Assembly: GCA_040882565.1 (NCBI GenBank)
Contig: JBBEAZ010000011.1
Location: 62,001-126,000, forward strand
From: CF-162 sp040882565
GTDB lineage: Bacteria > Chloroflexota > Dehalococcoidia > SM23-28-2 > RBG-16-64-32
Length of the DNA stretch: 64,000 nt
Direction: 5' to 3'
Under the pieces are notes generated by a model. The model saw nothing but the letters and a program-made list of their open reading frames with translations. It made no database searches and was not told the origin of the DNA. The translations under genes and the position numbers were made by a program. Below are positions 16,621 to 25,471 of this stretch, piece after piece; positions within the stretch are counted from its first letter, which is position 1, and every line of letters starts with the position of its first letter.

Positions 16621-17175
16621 TCAATATACGGAAATCAGCGGCGCAATGTCTTCGAAGACCGAATCCGGGACGATATCCCGGCTCAGAAGGTCTTCGATCG
16701 CGCCGAATGGACCGTCGACGGTCCGAGATTGGATGATGCTCTGCGCGCGCACTTCGCCGATGCCGGGCAACCCTTCGAGTTCTGCCTGGCCGGCGGCGTT
16801 GATGTTGACCAACGGCGACTGGCTCGCCCCGGCGACGGCTGTGGTGCCGCCGATAGCTGGGACAATGATGTGGTCCTCGTCCACTATGCGCCGCGAGAGG
16901 TTGATGGCAGTGAGGTCGGCGGCTTCGGTTGGGCCACCGGCGGCGTCCAGCGCGTTGATCCAGCGGGTATTCTCGGCGAGAGGGTAGACACCGGGATTGA
17001 CCACAGCTCCGGTGATGTACACCCGTACGTCAGCTGTAGGCAGGTCCCGAGACTCGATCACCAGCGGCAGCGGGCCGTCCAGCTCGTCGCTGAGCAGCAC
17101 GCCGAGAGCAAAGACCATCGGCAACGCAAGGAGCGCTACGATGTACCAGCGCCATTGTTCCAGGAACTGCGCCAA
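16621..17175 (-). CDS. comEA: ComEA-type competence DNA receptor (SLBB plus helix-hairpin-helix)
   Basis: Membrane-anchored periplasmic or surface protein that binds double-stranded DNA and passes it to ComEC. A single N-terminal membrane helix (WYIVALLALPMVFALGVLL) is followed by an SLBB domain (VRVYITGAVVNPGVYPL) and a C-terminal tandem HhH domain (VNINAAGQAELEGLPGIGEV). A promoter-like pair on the minus strand (TTGACG 17240-17245, CATAAT 17216-17221, spacing 18) would start transcription near 17209. The in-frame ATG at 17229 is therefore too early. I choose the TTG at 17175, which follows GAGGGGGG at good spacing, giving 184 residues. Directly upstream of comEC. Confidence 0.9.
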   Translation of the reverse strand: MAQFLEQWRWYIVALLALPMVFALGVLLSDELDGPLPLVIESRDLPTADVRVYITGAVVNPGVYPLAENTRWINALDAAGGPTEAADLTAINLSRRIVDEDHIIVPAIGGTTAVAGASQSPLVNINAAGQAELEGLPGIGEVRAQSIIQSRTVDGPFGAIEDLLSRDIVPDSVFEDIAPLISVY

Positions 17176-17215
17176 GAGACCCCCCTCTTCACGAAAGACT
17201 CGACAAGTGCGCGCG

Positions 17216-17245
17216 ATTATGCCGCGCACGAGTGCTGAGCGTCAA
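17216..17245 (-). promoter_or_regulatory. Putative promoter of comEA-comEC
   Basis: On the minus strand TTGACG (17240-17245) and CATAAT (17216-17221) have 18-nt spacing. The predicted start near 17209 leaves a leader of about 34 nt that contains the GAGGGGGG ribosome site before the TTG start. Confidence 0.5.
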
Positions 17246-17252
17246 GTGAAGG

Positions 17253-17600
17253 CTATTGCTTGACGAGGCCGATGACGTTGCCTTCGGGGTCGGCCATCTG
17301 GGCGATGGTTGGGCCGCCGGGGACGTCGAACGGCTCCATGACGCGGCGTCCGCCGAGCGTCACCGCTTTGGCGAGGGTCTCGAGCGGATCCAACACCTGG
17401 ACGTAGATGAGGACGCGCGGCTCCGGGCCGCCGAGGAGAGTACCGCCGATCTCCGGCGGTCCGCCGATGCCTTCGTGGACGACTGAGATGCCGAACGCTG
17501 TCGGCTCGTCGATCTGCCAGCCAAAGATCTCACGGTAGAACTGGCGCTGGCGTTCGCTGTCTTTGGCCCAGATCTGAAAGGCGACGACGGGACGGGTCAT
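17253..17600 (-). CDS. VOC family protein
   Basis: Single vicinal-oxygen-chelate domain of 115 residues, beginning VVAFQIWAKDSERQRQFYRE with the IFGWQID segment and ending MADPEGNVIGLVKQ. These motifs match the VOC halves of the two-domain protein at 3044-3881, to which it is related. The substrate cannot be told: such proteins include glyoxalases, dioxygenases and drug-binding proteins. It is divergent from argF and stands alone. Confidence 0.85.
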   Translation of the reverse strand: MTRPVVAFQIWAKDSERQRQFYREIFGWQIDEPTAFGISVVHEGIGGPPEIGGTLLGGPEPRVLIYVQVLDPLETLAKAVTLGGRRVMEPFDVPGGPTIAQMADPEGNVIGLVKQ

Positions 17601-17660
17601 GGCACGCTCCTTCGCGGCGAGATGGCGCCATCATAGCGCAGCCGGATCGTATCTGGCCGA

Positions 17661-17669
17661 TGATATACT
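17661..17669 (+). promoter_or_regulatory. Extended -10 promoter element of argF
   Basis: TGATATACT (17661-17669) is a TGn-extended -10 without an obvious -35. Transcription would begin about 17676, leaving AGGAGG in a 20-nt leader before the GTG at 17696. Confidence 0.5.
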
Positions 17670-17695
17670 GGTATCTAATCTCCAGGAGGCTTTCC

Positions 17696-18622
17696 GTGCG
17701 CGGTCGCGACTTGATATCAATAGCCGATCTCTCGGCGTCCGATCTGGAGCGCCTGCTCCAGACCGCGCTCACGCTGAAGGACGCCGGCCGCCGTCCGCTG
17801 CTGAAGGGTAAGACGCTGGCCCTGGTCTTCGAGAAACCTTCCCTGCGTACCCGCGTTTCCTTTGATGTAGCCATGAGACATCTCGGGGGCGATGCCATTT
17901 ATCTCTCACCACCGGAAGTGGGTCTCGGCGATCGGGAGACGCCGGCCGACGTCGCCCGTGTGCTCAGCCGCTACGTGGACTGCATCGCGGCGCGGACTTT
18001 CCGGACTGAGACTGTGCGTGAGCTGGCTGAGTACGCCGATGTGCCGGTGATCAACGCTCTCTCGGACGGGGAGCACCCCTGCCAGGCGCTCGCCGATCTG
18101 CTGACGGTTCGTGAGAAGAAGGGGACTCTGCGAGGCGTTACGGTAGCTTTCATCGGCGACGGCAACAACGTCGCGAATTCGTTGAGCCTTGCCGGTGGCC
18201 TTGCGGGCATGCACATGCGTGTGGCCTCGCCGGAAGGGTATGAGATGACGACCGATGTGCGTGACTGCGCCCAAGCTTTCGCCGCTGAGTCGGGCGGAAG
18301 CGTGACGCAGCTCCGTGCGCCGGAAGAAGCTGCGGAGGACGCGGACGTCGTTTATACCGACGTCTGGGCGAGTATGGGCCAGGAAGGTGAGGCAGGCGTC
18401 CGGCGCGAAGCGTTCACCGGCTACGCCGTTGACGCCGACTTGATGAGTAAGGCAAAGCCGGACGCCATTTTCATGCACGACTTACCAGCGCACCGCGGCG
18501 AGGAAGTCGCCGCCGACGTGATCGACGGGCCACAGTCGGTTGTCTTCGACCAGGCGGAGAACCGGCTGCATGCCCAGAAGGCGCTGCTCGCGCTGCTCCT
18601 TGCTGAGGAGGCGGTGACTTAG
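17696..18622 (+). CDS. argF: Ornithine carbamoyltransferase (active-site Cys replaced by Asp)
   Basis: Arginine biosynthesis: transfers the carbamoyl group to ornithine, giving citrulline. The carbamoyl-phosphate motif reads SLRTR (FEKPSLRTRVSFD), the HPCQ motif is present (DGEHPCQALADLLT), and the ornithine loop has DVWASMGQE. The fourth motif, normally HCLP, reads HDLP (FMHDLPAHRGEEV), so the usual active-site Cys is Asp. That could alter activity or specificity, or be a lineage variant. The GTG at 17696 is chosen because AGGAGG lies 7 nt upstream and gives a normal 308 residues; an earlier in-frame ATG at 17660 overlaps the -10. Its TAG overlaps the cdaA GTG by one base. Confidence 0.9.
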   Translation: MRGRDLISIADLSASDLERLLQTALTLKDAGRRPLLKGKTLALVFEKPSLRTRVSFDVAMRHLGGDAIYLSPPEVGLGDRETPADVARVLSRYVDCIAARTFRTETVRELAEYADVPVINALSDGEHPCQALADLLTVREKKGTLRGVTVAFIGDGNNVANSLSLAGGLAGMHMRVASPEGYEMTTDVRDCAQAFAAESGGSVTQLRAPEEAAEDADVVYTDVWASMGQEGEAGVRREAFTGYAVDADLMSKAKPDAIFMHDLPAHRGEEVAADVIDGPQSVVFDQAENRLHAQKALLALLLAEEAVT

Positions 18623-19443
18623 TGGCGTTCTGGGACAGCGTCAACACTGCGATCGACGAGTTCGGTCCCGCGAGCGTCATCGACATCCTGAGCATTGCCC
18701 TGCTGATCTACCTGGGTCTGCTGCTGGTCAAGGGCACCACGGCGATGTCGTTGCTGCGCGGGATGTTGATCATCGTCATCGGCGCGGTCATTCTCGTCGA
18801 GGCTTTGAATCTGACGGTGCTCAGCTGGTTGCTGCGCAACTCTTTCCCGGCGCTGCTGATCGCGCTGCCGATCATCTTCCAGAGCGAAATCAGGCGCTTC
18901 CTGGAGCGCATCGGGCGAACGGGCCGCTGGCCCTGGCCGGCGGGACGCGCCCACTACGAGGGCGTGGTGGATGGGATCGCTGATACGGCGATCGCCCTGG
19001 CTGAAAAGAACTGGGGCGGCATCATCGTCATCGAGCGCGAGACTGGCTTGGAGGATTATATCGACACGGGGGTCAAGCTGGACGCGCTTTGCTCTCCCAA
19101 GCTCCTGATGAGTGTCTTCTATCCGAACTCCGCTCTCCACGACGGTGCCGTCATCGTGCGTGAGGACCGTGTTGTCGCCGCCGGTGCCACGCTGCCGTTG
19201 TCTGAGCGCATGGACGGCTTCCACGGGACGCGGCACCGAGCCGCCCTCGGGATTACGGAGCGCACGGACGCCGTCGCGCTTGTCATTTCAGAGGAGACTG
19301 GCGCCGTGTCGGTCGCAGCCAACGGCCGGGTCATCTCGAACCTGGACGGGCCACGACTGCGGGGCATTCTCCGCAGTCTGCTCCTGCCCTCGACAGAGAT
19401 GGACAGGCCGAGCGGTCCACGGCTACCGAGACTCAGCCGCTGA
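18622..19443 (+). CDS. cdaA: Diadenylate cyclase CdaA
   Basis: Makes the second messenger c-di-AMP from two ATP; controls potassium and osmolyte balance in many bacteria. There are three N-terminal membrane helices within residues 20-85, then a linker and the DisA_N catalytic domain with the DGA motif (NSALHDGAVIV) and the RHR motif (GTRHRAALGITE). The 273 residues are standard. The GTG start at 18622 overlaps the argF stop and has GAGGAGG upstream. cdaR follows 12 nt downstream, the usual partner pairing. Confidence 0.95.
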   Translation: MAFWDSVNTAIDEFGPASVIDILSIALLIYLGLLLVKGTTAMSLLRGMLIIVIGAVILVEALNLTVLSWLLRNSFPALLIALPIIFQSEIRRFLERIGRTGRWPWPAGRAHYEGVVDGIADTAIALAEKNWGGIIVIERETGLEDYIDTGVKLDALCSPKLLMSVFYPNSALHDGAVIVREDRVVAAGATLPLSERMDGFHGTRHRAALGITERTDAVALVISEETGAVSVAANGRVISNLDGPRLRGILRSLLLPSTEMDRPSGPRLPRLSR

Positions 19444-19454
19444 GTTAGCACGCT

Positions 19455-20720
19455 ATGCAAGGTATCGCAAGGGTGTTTCAAGAGACCCTCCACTTCTTCA
19501 TGTCGCTCGTGCGTCCGACTGCGCGATCGATCGGGGACAACAAGGGACTGGCTGCGCTTTCCGTTGTACTGGCGTTCGGGCTGTGGATATTCGTTACTGA
19601 CTCCGAAAACCCGACGCGCACGCGCGTGCTTCCCGTTGACATTGCCGTCCAGCCGGTCAACGTCCCGGACGACGTCGCCGTCTCCAGTGACATCAGCCCC
19701 GTCCGCCTCCGTGTGACTGTGGCAGACGATGTCTTCGGCAGTCTCACGGCAAGCGACTTCGAGGCGACCGTCAATGTCGACGGCCTGACTGTTGGAAGCT
19801 ACGATCTCGACGTTGAGGTCCGGCCGCTCACGGGGCGAGGTGGCCTGCGGATCGACACCGTGTTGCCCGAAACGGTGAAGGTTGACCTCGCCCAGCTCAC
19901 GAGCAAGTCCGTGCCGGTGGTCATCGACGTCGTCGGTCAGCCGGCGCCGGGCTACACGATGAGTACGGCAGAGTTGGACGAGGAAACGGTCGATGTGACC
20001 GGTCCGCAGGAGGAAGTGGACAAGGTTACGCAGGCCACTGCCACGATCGATGTGGCTTCGCGGACGGAATCGATCAATCAGGCGGTCCGGCTGACACCGC
20101 GAGACTCACGCGGCTTCCTGGTCCAGCGCGTGACGCTCGACCCACCCGTGACCGACGTTACGATCGACATCGACCAGGCGAAGTTTGCGCGCTCGGTCGC
20201 GGTTAGCGTCGTGACCGAAGGGGAGCCCGCGCCGGGCTACAATGTCACCTCGGTCAGTGTCAGTCCGGCAACGGTGACCGTGCGCGGCGACGAGTCGTTC
20301 ATCAATGGCATCTTTTCGATCAATACGAAGCCGGTCGATCTCGATGGCCGCGACAGTCAAATCAAGAGTACCGTCTCGCTCGATCTCCCGACCGGAGCCG
20401 AGATCACCGGCGGAGTACGAGTCGTCACGGTGACGATCAACATCGAGGCGCGCCCGGGCGCCTTCAGCTACACCGTACCGCTCTTTGCTAACGGCCTGGG
20501 AGGCAATCTTGGGATTGTTGGGAGCCTGCCGGAAGTAGAAGTCCAGTTGGTCGGTCCGCAGCCTGTGCTTGCCGAGATCAGCGCGGTGGACATTAGCGCC
20601 ACGGTGAACCTGACGGGCCTTGGGCCTGGTACGCATACGGTGCTGGTTGAGGTAGGCAAGCTCACCGGGGTGACGGGCCAATCCTCGACGCCCGCTGAGA
20701 TTCAGGTCACACTGGAATAG
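19455..20720 (+). CDS. cdaR: YbbR-domain regulator of CdaA
   Basis: Membrane-anchored extracytoplasmic protein with YbbR repeats, the known partner and regulator of CdaA. One membrane helix (LAALSVVLAFGLWIFVTDSE, about residues 32-51) is followed by four repeats of roughly 80 residues. Each repeat has a KxVPVVIDVVGQPAPGY-like or SVAVSVVTEGEPAPGY-like core and a VxVTGPQEEVD-type turn. The length of 421 and position directly after cdaA fit. In many bacteria glmM follows, but here der follows instead. Confidence 0.92.
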   Translation: MQGIARVFQETLHFFMSLVRPTARSIGDNKGLAALSVVLAFGLWIFVTDSENPTRTRVLPVDIAVQPVNVPDDVAVSSDISPVRLRVTVADDVFGSLTASDFEATVNVDGLTVGSYDLDVEVRPLTGRGGLRIDTVLPETVKVDLAQLTSKSVPVVIDVVGQPAPGYTMSTAELDEETVDVTGPQEEVDKVTQATATIDVASRTESINQAVRLTPRDSRGFLVQRVTLDPPVTDVTIDIDQAKFARSVAVSVVTEGEPAPGYNVTSVSVSPATVTVRGDESFINGIFSINTKPVDLDGRDSQIKSTVSLDLPTGAEITGGVRVVTVTINIEARPGAFSYTVPLFANGLGGNLGIVGSLPEVEVQLVGPQPVLAEISAVDISATVNLTGLGPGTHTVLVEVGKLTGVTGQSSTPAEIQVTLE

Positions 20721-20727
20721 AGGTAAT

Positions 20728-22086
20728 GTGGCCAACGCCGACTCTGAGACTGCCATAGCATCCACCGCTGAGACCACAATTCCGGTTGTCGCCATAGTGG
20801 GCCGTCCCAACGTGGGCAAATCGACGCTATTCAACCGGCTCGTTGGCGGGCGGCAGGCGATCACAGAGGATATACCCGGGACGACGCGGGATCGGTTGTA
20901 CGGGCAGGGCGAGTGGAAGGAGCATGCCTACACGGTCATCGACACCGGCGGCCTCGAACCGGACGCAACCGAGGGCTACTCGGCGCTGATCCGCGAGCAG
21001 GTTGCCGTCGCGATCGCCGAGGCCGACGTCATCCTCTTCATCGTCGACGCGACGACCGGCGTCACTCCCGTTGACCGGGAGATCGCTGAGTTGCTACGAC
21101 GCACCGACACGCCGATCCTCGTTCTCGCCAACAAGGGAGACAACCCTGAGCGCCAGGAACTGGCGGTCGAGTTCTACGAGTTGGGACTGGGCGAGCCGCT
21201 GCCGCTGAGCGCTCACCATGACATCGGCGTCCGCGAGGTGCTTGACCGGCTTATCGAGTTGATGCCGGAGACGCATCTCGAGACGGGTGCGGACGTCCTG
21301 CGGATGGCGGTCGTGGGGCGGCCGAACGTGGGAAAGTCGTTGCTGATCAACGCGATACTGGGAGAGGAACGAGTGATCGTCAGCGAGATGGCGGGTACGA
21401 CGCGTGATGCCGTGGACACGCCGTTTGAATACAAAGGTCAGAAGATGGTGCTGATCGACACGGCAGGCATCCGGCGCCCCGGCCGCATCGAGCGAGGGAT
21501 CGAGAAGTACAGCGTGATGCGCGCCCAGCAGGCGATCGAGCGCGCGGATGTGATCGTGCTGATGCTCGATGGCACGGAGAAGGTGGCGCATCAGGACCAG
21601 CATATCGCCGGCGACGTCGCGAACCTGTACAAGGGGATGGTTGTCGCGGTCAACAAGTGGGACCTCGTCGAGGACTCCGAGGAGTACCGCAACACGATCG
21701 CGCACAGAGTGCTGACGCGCCTGCGCTTCACGCCGTGGGCGCCGCTAGCGTTTGTCTCGGCGAAGACGCGGCTCAATATCGACGGGCTGCTGGATCTGGT
21801 TACGGAAGTCGCCGAGACGCGCGCCGTTCGCATCCCGACAGCCGAGGTGAACGCCGTGTTGCGCGAGGCTGTCGCCGCGCACCCGCCAGCCTCGTCGGGG
21901 CGCAAGCCTTTGAAGCTGAAGTACGCGACGCAGGCGGGCATTCGGCCGCCGACGTTTATCATCTTCTGCAACGATGCGAGCCAGGTGCATTTTTCCTACC
22001 GCCGCTACATCGAGAACCACTTTCGCAAGCGTTGGGACTTTGAGGGCACGGCCATCCGGATCGAGTACCGGAGCCAGGCTGAGTGA
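20728..22086 (+). CDS. der: Ribosome-assembly GTPase Der (EngA)
   Basis: Essential double GTPase for 50S ribosomal subunit maturation. There are two G domains, each with GRPNVGKS (near residues 29 and 194), DTGG or DTAG switch II motifs and G2 motifs (PGTTRD, AGTTRD). The G4 motif of the second is canonical NKWD, and the first reads NKGD. The C-terminal KH-like domain ends KRWDFEGTAIRIEYRSQ. The length of 452 is normal. GTG start with GAGG nearby. The stop overlaps the plsY GTG by 4 nt. Confidence 0.97.
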   Translation: MANADSETAIASTAETTIPVVAIVGRPNVGKSTLFNRLVGGRQAITEDIPGTTRDRLYGQGEWKEHAYTVIDTGGLEPDATEGYSALIREQVAVAIAEADVILFIVDATTGVTPVDREIAELLRRTDTPILVLANKGDNPERQELAVEFYELGLGEPLPLSAHHDIGVREVLDRLIELMPETHLETGADVLRMAVVGRPNVGKSLLINAILGEERVIVSEMAGTTRDAVDTPFEYKGQKMVLIDTAGIRRPGRIERGIEKYSVMRAQQAIERADVIVLMLDGTEKVAHQDQHIAGDVANLYKGMVVAVNKWDLVEDSEEYRNTIAHRVLTRLRFTPWAPLAFVSAKTRLNIDGLLDLVTEVAETRAVRIPTAEVNAVLREAVAAHPPASSGRKPLKLKYATQAGIRPPTFIIFCNDASQVHFSYRRYIENHFRKRWDFEGTAIRIEYRSQAE

Positions 22087-22742
22087 ACCTGCTCGAACTG
22101 GCGGCCGTGGTCGTCGTTTCGTACTTGATCGGGGCGATTCCCGTAGGCTACATCTTCACGCGCGCGCTTCGCGACACCGATATTCGCGAGCACGGCAGCG
22201 GGATGATCGGTGCGACGAACGTGTACCGCGTGCTAGGTCGCGGGCCGTTTATGATCGTGCTCTTGCTGGATGCGGCGAAGGGCTACGTGCCGACGCTGGC
22301 GACCTGGTACATCTTCGGCACCCACGACTTACAGGTCGCGGCAGGTATCGCGGCGGTCCTCGGCCACGACTTCCCGATTTACATCGGGTTCCGGGGCGGC
22401 CGCGGCGTCGCCACGTCATTGGGCGTATATGCGGCGCTGGCGCTGCCGCTCGCTGTGGGCATGGTCGCCGTCGGCATCTTCATTGTGCTCGCGATCCGCT
22501 ACATGAGCGTGATGTCGATGATCACGGTGCCGGGCGGGGCGATCGTCTTGCTCCTGCTGGCTGTGTTTCACGTTCAAGACCACGACTTTACCTACACGAA
22601 AACGATATTCGGGGCGTTCGCGACGTTCTTTGTTCTGCTGACGCACATACCTAACATAAGACGTCTGGTGCGGGGAACCGAGCCGAAGTTTGGCGAACCA
22701 CCTGAACCTGCGCCCGCCAATGCTCGACCTGGCACTACCTGA
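22083..22742 (+). CDS. plsY: Glycerol-3-phosphate acyltransferase PlsY
   Basis: Inner-membrane enzyme that acylates glycerol-3-phosphate with acyl-phosphate, the first step of phospholipid synthesis. Landmarks are SYLIGAIPVGYIFTRAL, GSGMIGATNVYRVLG, the loop GHDFPIYIGFRGGRGVAT, and HIPNIRRLVRGTEPKF near the C-terminus. Five or so membrane helices can be seen. The 219 residues include a short Pro/Ala-rich tail. The GTG start overlaps the der stop (GTGA), so translation is probably coupled. Confidence 0.95.
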   Translation: MNLLELAAVVVVSYLIGAIPVGYIFTRALRDTDIREHGSGMIGATNVYRVLGRGPFMIVLLLDAAKGYVPTLATWYIFGTHDLQVAAGIAAVLGHDFPIYIGFRGGRGVATSLGVYAALALPLAVGMVAVGIFIVLAIRYMSVMSMITVPGGAIVLLLLAVFHVQDHDFTYTKTIFGAFATFFVLLTHIPNIRRLVRGTEPKFGEPPEPAPANARPGTT

Positions 22743-22759
22743 GCAGAGAAGGAGCCCAA

Positions 22760-24136
22760 GTGACCGAAGCACCCGCATTGAGAGAAGACATCGAAGCCGC
22801 CGTCAAGGGCCACAACGCCGACTACGCCGAACTGCGCATCGACGACACCGCGACGAACCGACTCATCTACCGGGGCAAGGAGCTCGAGGAGATCGGGCGT
22901 ACCCGCAACTTCGGGGGCTGCGCTCGGGCGCTCGTCAACGGCGGCTGGGGTTTCGTCAGCTTCAATGAGACGGCGGATCTGCGCGCCCGAGTCCAGGAGG
23001 CGGTCGAACAGGCGCGGCACGTCGGCAAAGAGACGAGCGTCCTGGCGCCGGTAGAGCCCGTGGTGGACATTGTCCCGGTGCAAGTGCTGATGGACCCGCG
23101 CAAGATCACGCTGGCGAAAAAGAAAGAGATCTTCGACGACTACAACGAGAAGATGCTGTCGGTCGACGGCGTCACCAGCACGAACCTGGTGTACGGGGAC
23201 AGCGACAAGCGAGTCACCTTCGCGAACTCTGAAGGCTCGTACATCGAACAGGAACGGATCGACGTCATCTCGCGCCTCTCGGCAACCGCCCGCCGCAATG
23301 GCGATATGCAACAGGCCAGTATGAGCTTGGGCGCGCTGAACGACTTCTCGTACATCGATACGCTCGGCGACGCCGCCTACCTGATCGCGAACCGCGCGGT
23401 CGAGCTGCTCAACGCGCCGTACGTCGAGCCCGGTGTGTATCCGGTGGTGCTCGACCCGATCCTGGCTGGGGTCTTCTGCCACGAGGCGTTCGGTCACCTA
23501 TCGGAGTCCGACTTCGTCTACGAGAACGACAGGATGAAGGAGATCATGGTGCTCGGGCGCCAGTTCGGGCAGTCGCACCTGAACATCGTCGATGGCGCCG
23601 CTGTTCCCGACCTCCGGGGCAGCTTCAAATACGACGACGAAGGGACGCCGGCGAAGCAGACGGACTTGATTCGGGACGGCATTCTGGTCGGAAGGCTGCA
23701 CTCGCGGGAGACAGCGGGGAAGATGGGCGAGCCGCCTTCGGGGAACGCCCGCGCCATCGACTACCGTTTCCCGCCGATCGTGCGCATGACGAACACCTAT
23801 ATCGAGGAGGCTGGGGCGTCGTTCGAGGACATCATCGGCGACGTTAAGCTTGGCGTTTACGCTCGAAACTGGTACGGCGGGACGACGAGCATGGAGATGT
23901 TCACGTTCTCCGCTGGCGAGGCGTTCATGATTCGCGACGGCAAGGTCGCCGAGCTGGTGCGGCCGGTGAAGCTTACCGGCAACCTCTTCACGACGCTGAT
24001 GAACATCGACGCGATCGGTCGCGACCTCGACTTCAATCAGGGCGGAGGCTGCGGCAAGGGCGGCCAGAGCCCGCTGCCGGTGTCGAACGGGAGCCCGCAC
24101 ATCCGGATCCAGGACTGTGTCGTGGGAGAACGATAA
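22760..24136 (+). CDS. tldD: TldD-type metallopeptidase
   Basis: Zinc peptidase subunit of the TldD/TldE complex, which degrades unfolded peptides and matures some ribosomally made peptides. The catalytic HExxxH motif reads CHEAFGHLSESD near residue 241. GVYPVVLDPILAGVF precedes it, and the C-terminal NQGGGCGKGGQSPLP is typical. The 458 residues are standard. The start is GTG at 22760 with GGAG upstream. Its stop abuts the ATG of the TldE partner at 24137, consistent with a heterodimer. Confidence 0.93.
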   Translation: MTEAPALREDIEAAVKGHNADYAELRIDDTATNRLIYRGKELEEIGRTRNFGGCARALVNGGWGFVSFNETADLRARVQEAVEQARHVGKETSVLAPVEPVVDIVPVQVLMDPRKITLAKKKEIFDDYNEKMLSVDGVTSTNLVYGDSDKRVTFANSEGSYIEQERIDVISRLSATARRNGDMQQASMSLGALNDFSYIDTLGDAAYLIANRAVELLNAPYVEPGVYPVVLDPILAGVFCHEAFGHLSESDFVYENDRMKEIMVLGRQFGQSHLNIVDGAAVPDLRGSFKYDDEGTPAKQTDLIRDGILVGRLHSRETAGKMGEPPSGNARAIDYRFPPIVRMTNTYIEEAGASFEDIIGDVKLGVYARNWYGGTTSMEMFTFSAGEAFMIRDGKVAELVRPVKLTGNLFTTLMNIDAIGRDLDFNQGGGCGKGGQSPLPVSNGSPHIRIQDCVVGER

Positions 24137-25456
24137 ATGAGTGACCTTTCTGCAATTCTCGATGCCACCCGCGCGGCCGGCGCGCAGCAGGCGGAGGCGT
24201 ATCAGGTTGCCAATGAAGAGGTGCCGGTCAAGTTTGAGGCGAACCGGCTGAAGGAGTTGAACTCGCGGCGGACCAGCGGTGTGGCGCTGCGGGTGATCGC
24301 CGATGGGCGCGTGGGTTTCGCGTCGAGCACGCGGCCGGGCGACGTCGATGACCTTGTGGAGGCGGCGATGGAGACGGTGCCGTTCGGGCCGGAGGCGCAC
24401 TTCGATTTCCCGAAGCAGGCCGAGGCGCCGATGGTCGACACATTCGACCCCGCGACGGAGACGTTTGCGATCGACGAGATGATCAAGACGGGCCAGACGT
24501 TGATCGACGCGATCCGAGATATTGAGGCGGACCTCCAGTGCGATGGGCAGGTCCGGCGGCTGGTCGGCACGGTGACGCTGGCCAATACGAACGGCGGTCG
24601 GTACACGTATCGCGGCTCGATGCTGATGCTGTGGATGCACGGCACACTGATACGTGGGACGGACATGCTTTTCGTTGGCGATGTTGACGCTTCGGCGTCG
24701 CCGGTCCTCGATACCAAGCGAATCATCGAGACCGTGAGCTGGCAACTCGAGCACTCGCGGCGGAACGCGACGATGCGGACGGCGGATATGCCGGTGATCT
24801 TCACGAGCACGGGTGTTGCCGATGCGCTGGTGATGCCACTGACCCTGGCGTTTTCCGGCCGGCTGGTGCACCAGGGGCAATCGCCACTGGCCGGGAAGCT
24901 GGGCGACGCGCTCTATGACCAACGCTTCTCGATGCACGATGACGCGACGATCCCGATGCGGCCCGCATCGCGGCCGTTTGACGACGAAGGTGTCGCGAGC
25001 CGGCGCATCCCCCTGGTGGACAAGGGCGTGGTCCGCAGCTTCATGTACGACCTGCAGACGGCCGGTCTGGCGAAGACTGATTCGACCGGCAGCGCGGAAC
25101 GCTCCCTCGCGAGCCAGCCGAACATCTCGACGACTTCGCTGGTGGTTGACGCGGGCGATACGACGTTGGCCGAGATGGTGAGTGGCGTGAAGGAAGGGTT
25201 GTTGGTGGAGGACTTGATGGGCGCCGGGCAAGGTAACGTGATGGGCGGCGATTTCTCCGGCAACGTGCTGCTTGGGTATAAGATAGAGAACGGCGAGATC
25301 GTCGGGCGAGTGAAGGACACGATGGTCGCCGGCAACGTCCACGAAGCGCTGGCCAACCTGTCGGCAATCGGCAGCGAGTCGCGCTGGGTCAACGGCACCA
25401 TCCTGACGCCGCCGCTCATGTTCGAGCGGATGGCGGTTTCTGCCAAATCTGAGTGA
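24137..25456 (+). CDS. tldE: TldE/PmbA-type partner of TldD
   Basis: Non-catalytic, homologous partner of TldD, 439 residues. It lacks HExxxH, as expected; the equivalent region is ADALVMPLTLAFSGRLVHQ. N-terminal AYQVANEEVPVKFEANRLKEL and C-terminal MGAGQGNVMGGDFSGNVLLGYKIENG match the family. It starts on the base after the tldD stop. Targets are not evident: no microcin-like precursor or antitoxin gene was recognised nearby. Confidence 0.92.
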   Translation: MSDLSAILDATRAAGAQQAEAYQVANEEVPVKFEANRLKELNSRRTSGVALRVIADGRVGFASSTRPGDVDDLVEAAMETVPFGPEAHFDFPKQAEAPMVDTFDPATETFAIDEMIKTGQTLIDAIRDIEADLQCDGQVRRLVGTVTLANTNGGRYTYRGSMLMLWMHGTLIRGTDMLFVGDVDASASPVLDTKRIIETVSWQLEHSRRNATMRTADMPVIFTSTGVADALVMPLTLAFSGRLVHQGQSPLAGKLGDALYDQRFSMHDDATIPMRPASRPFDDEGVASRRIPLVDKGVVRSFMYDLQTAGLAKTDSTGSAERSLASQPNISTTSLVVDAGDTTLAEMVSGVKEGLLVEDLMGAGQGNVMGGDFSGNVLLGYKIENGEIVGRVKDTMVAGNVHEALANLSAIGSESRWVNGTILTPPLMFERMAVSAKSE

Positions 25457-25471
25457 GGAGCGGGTTGCTGT

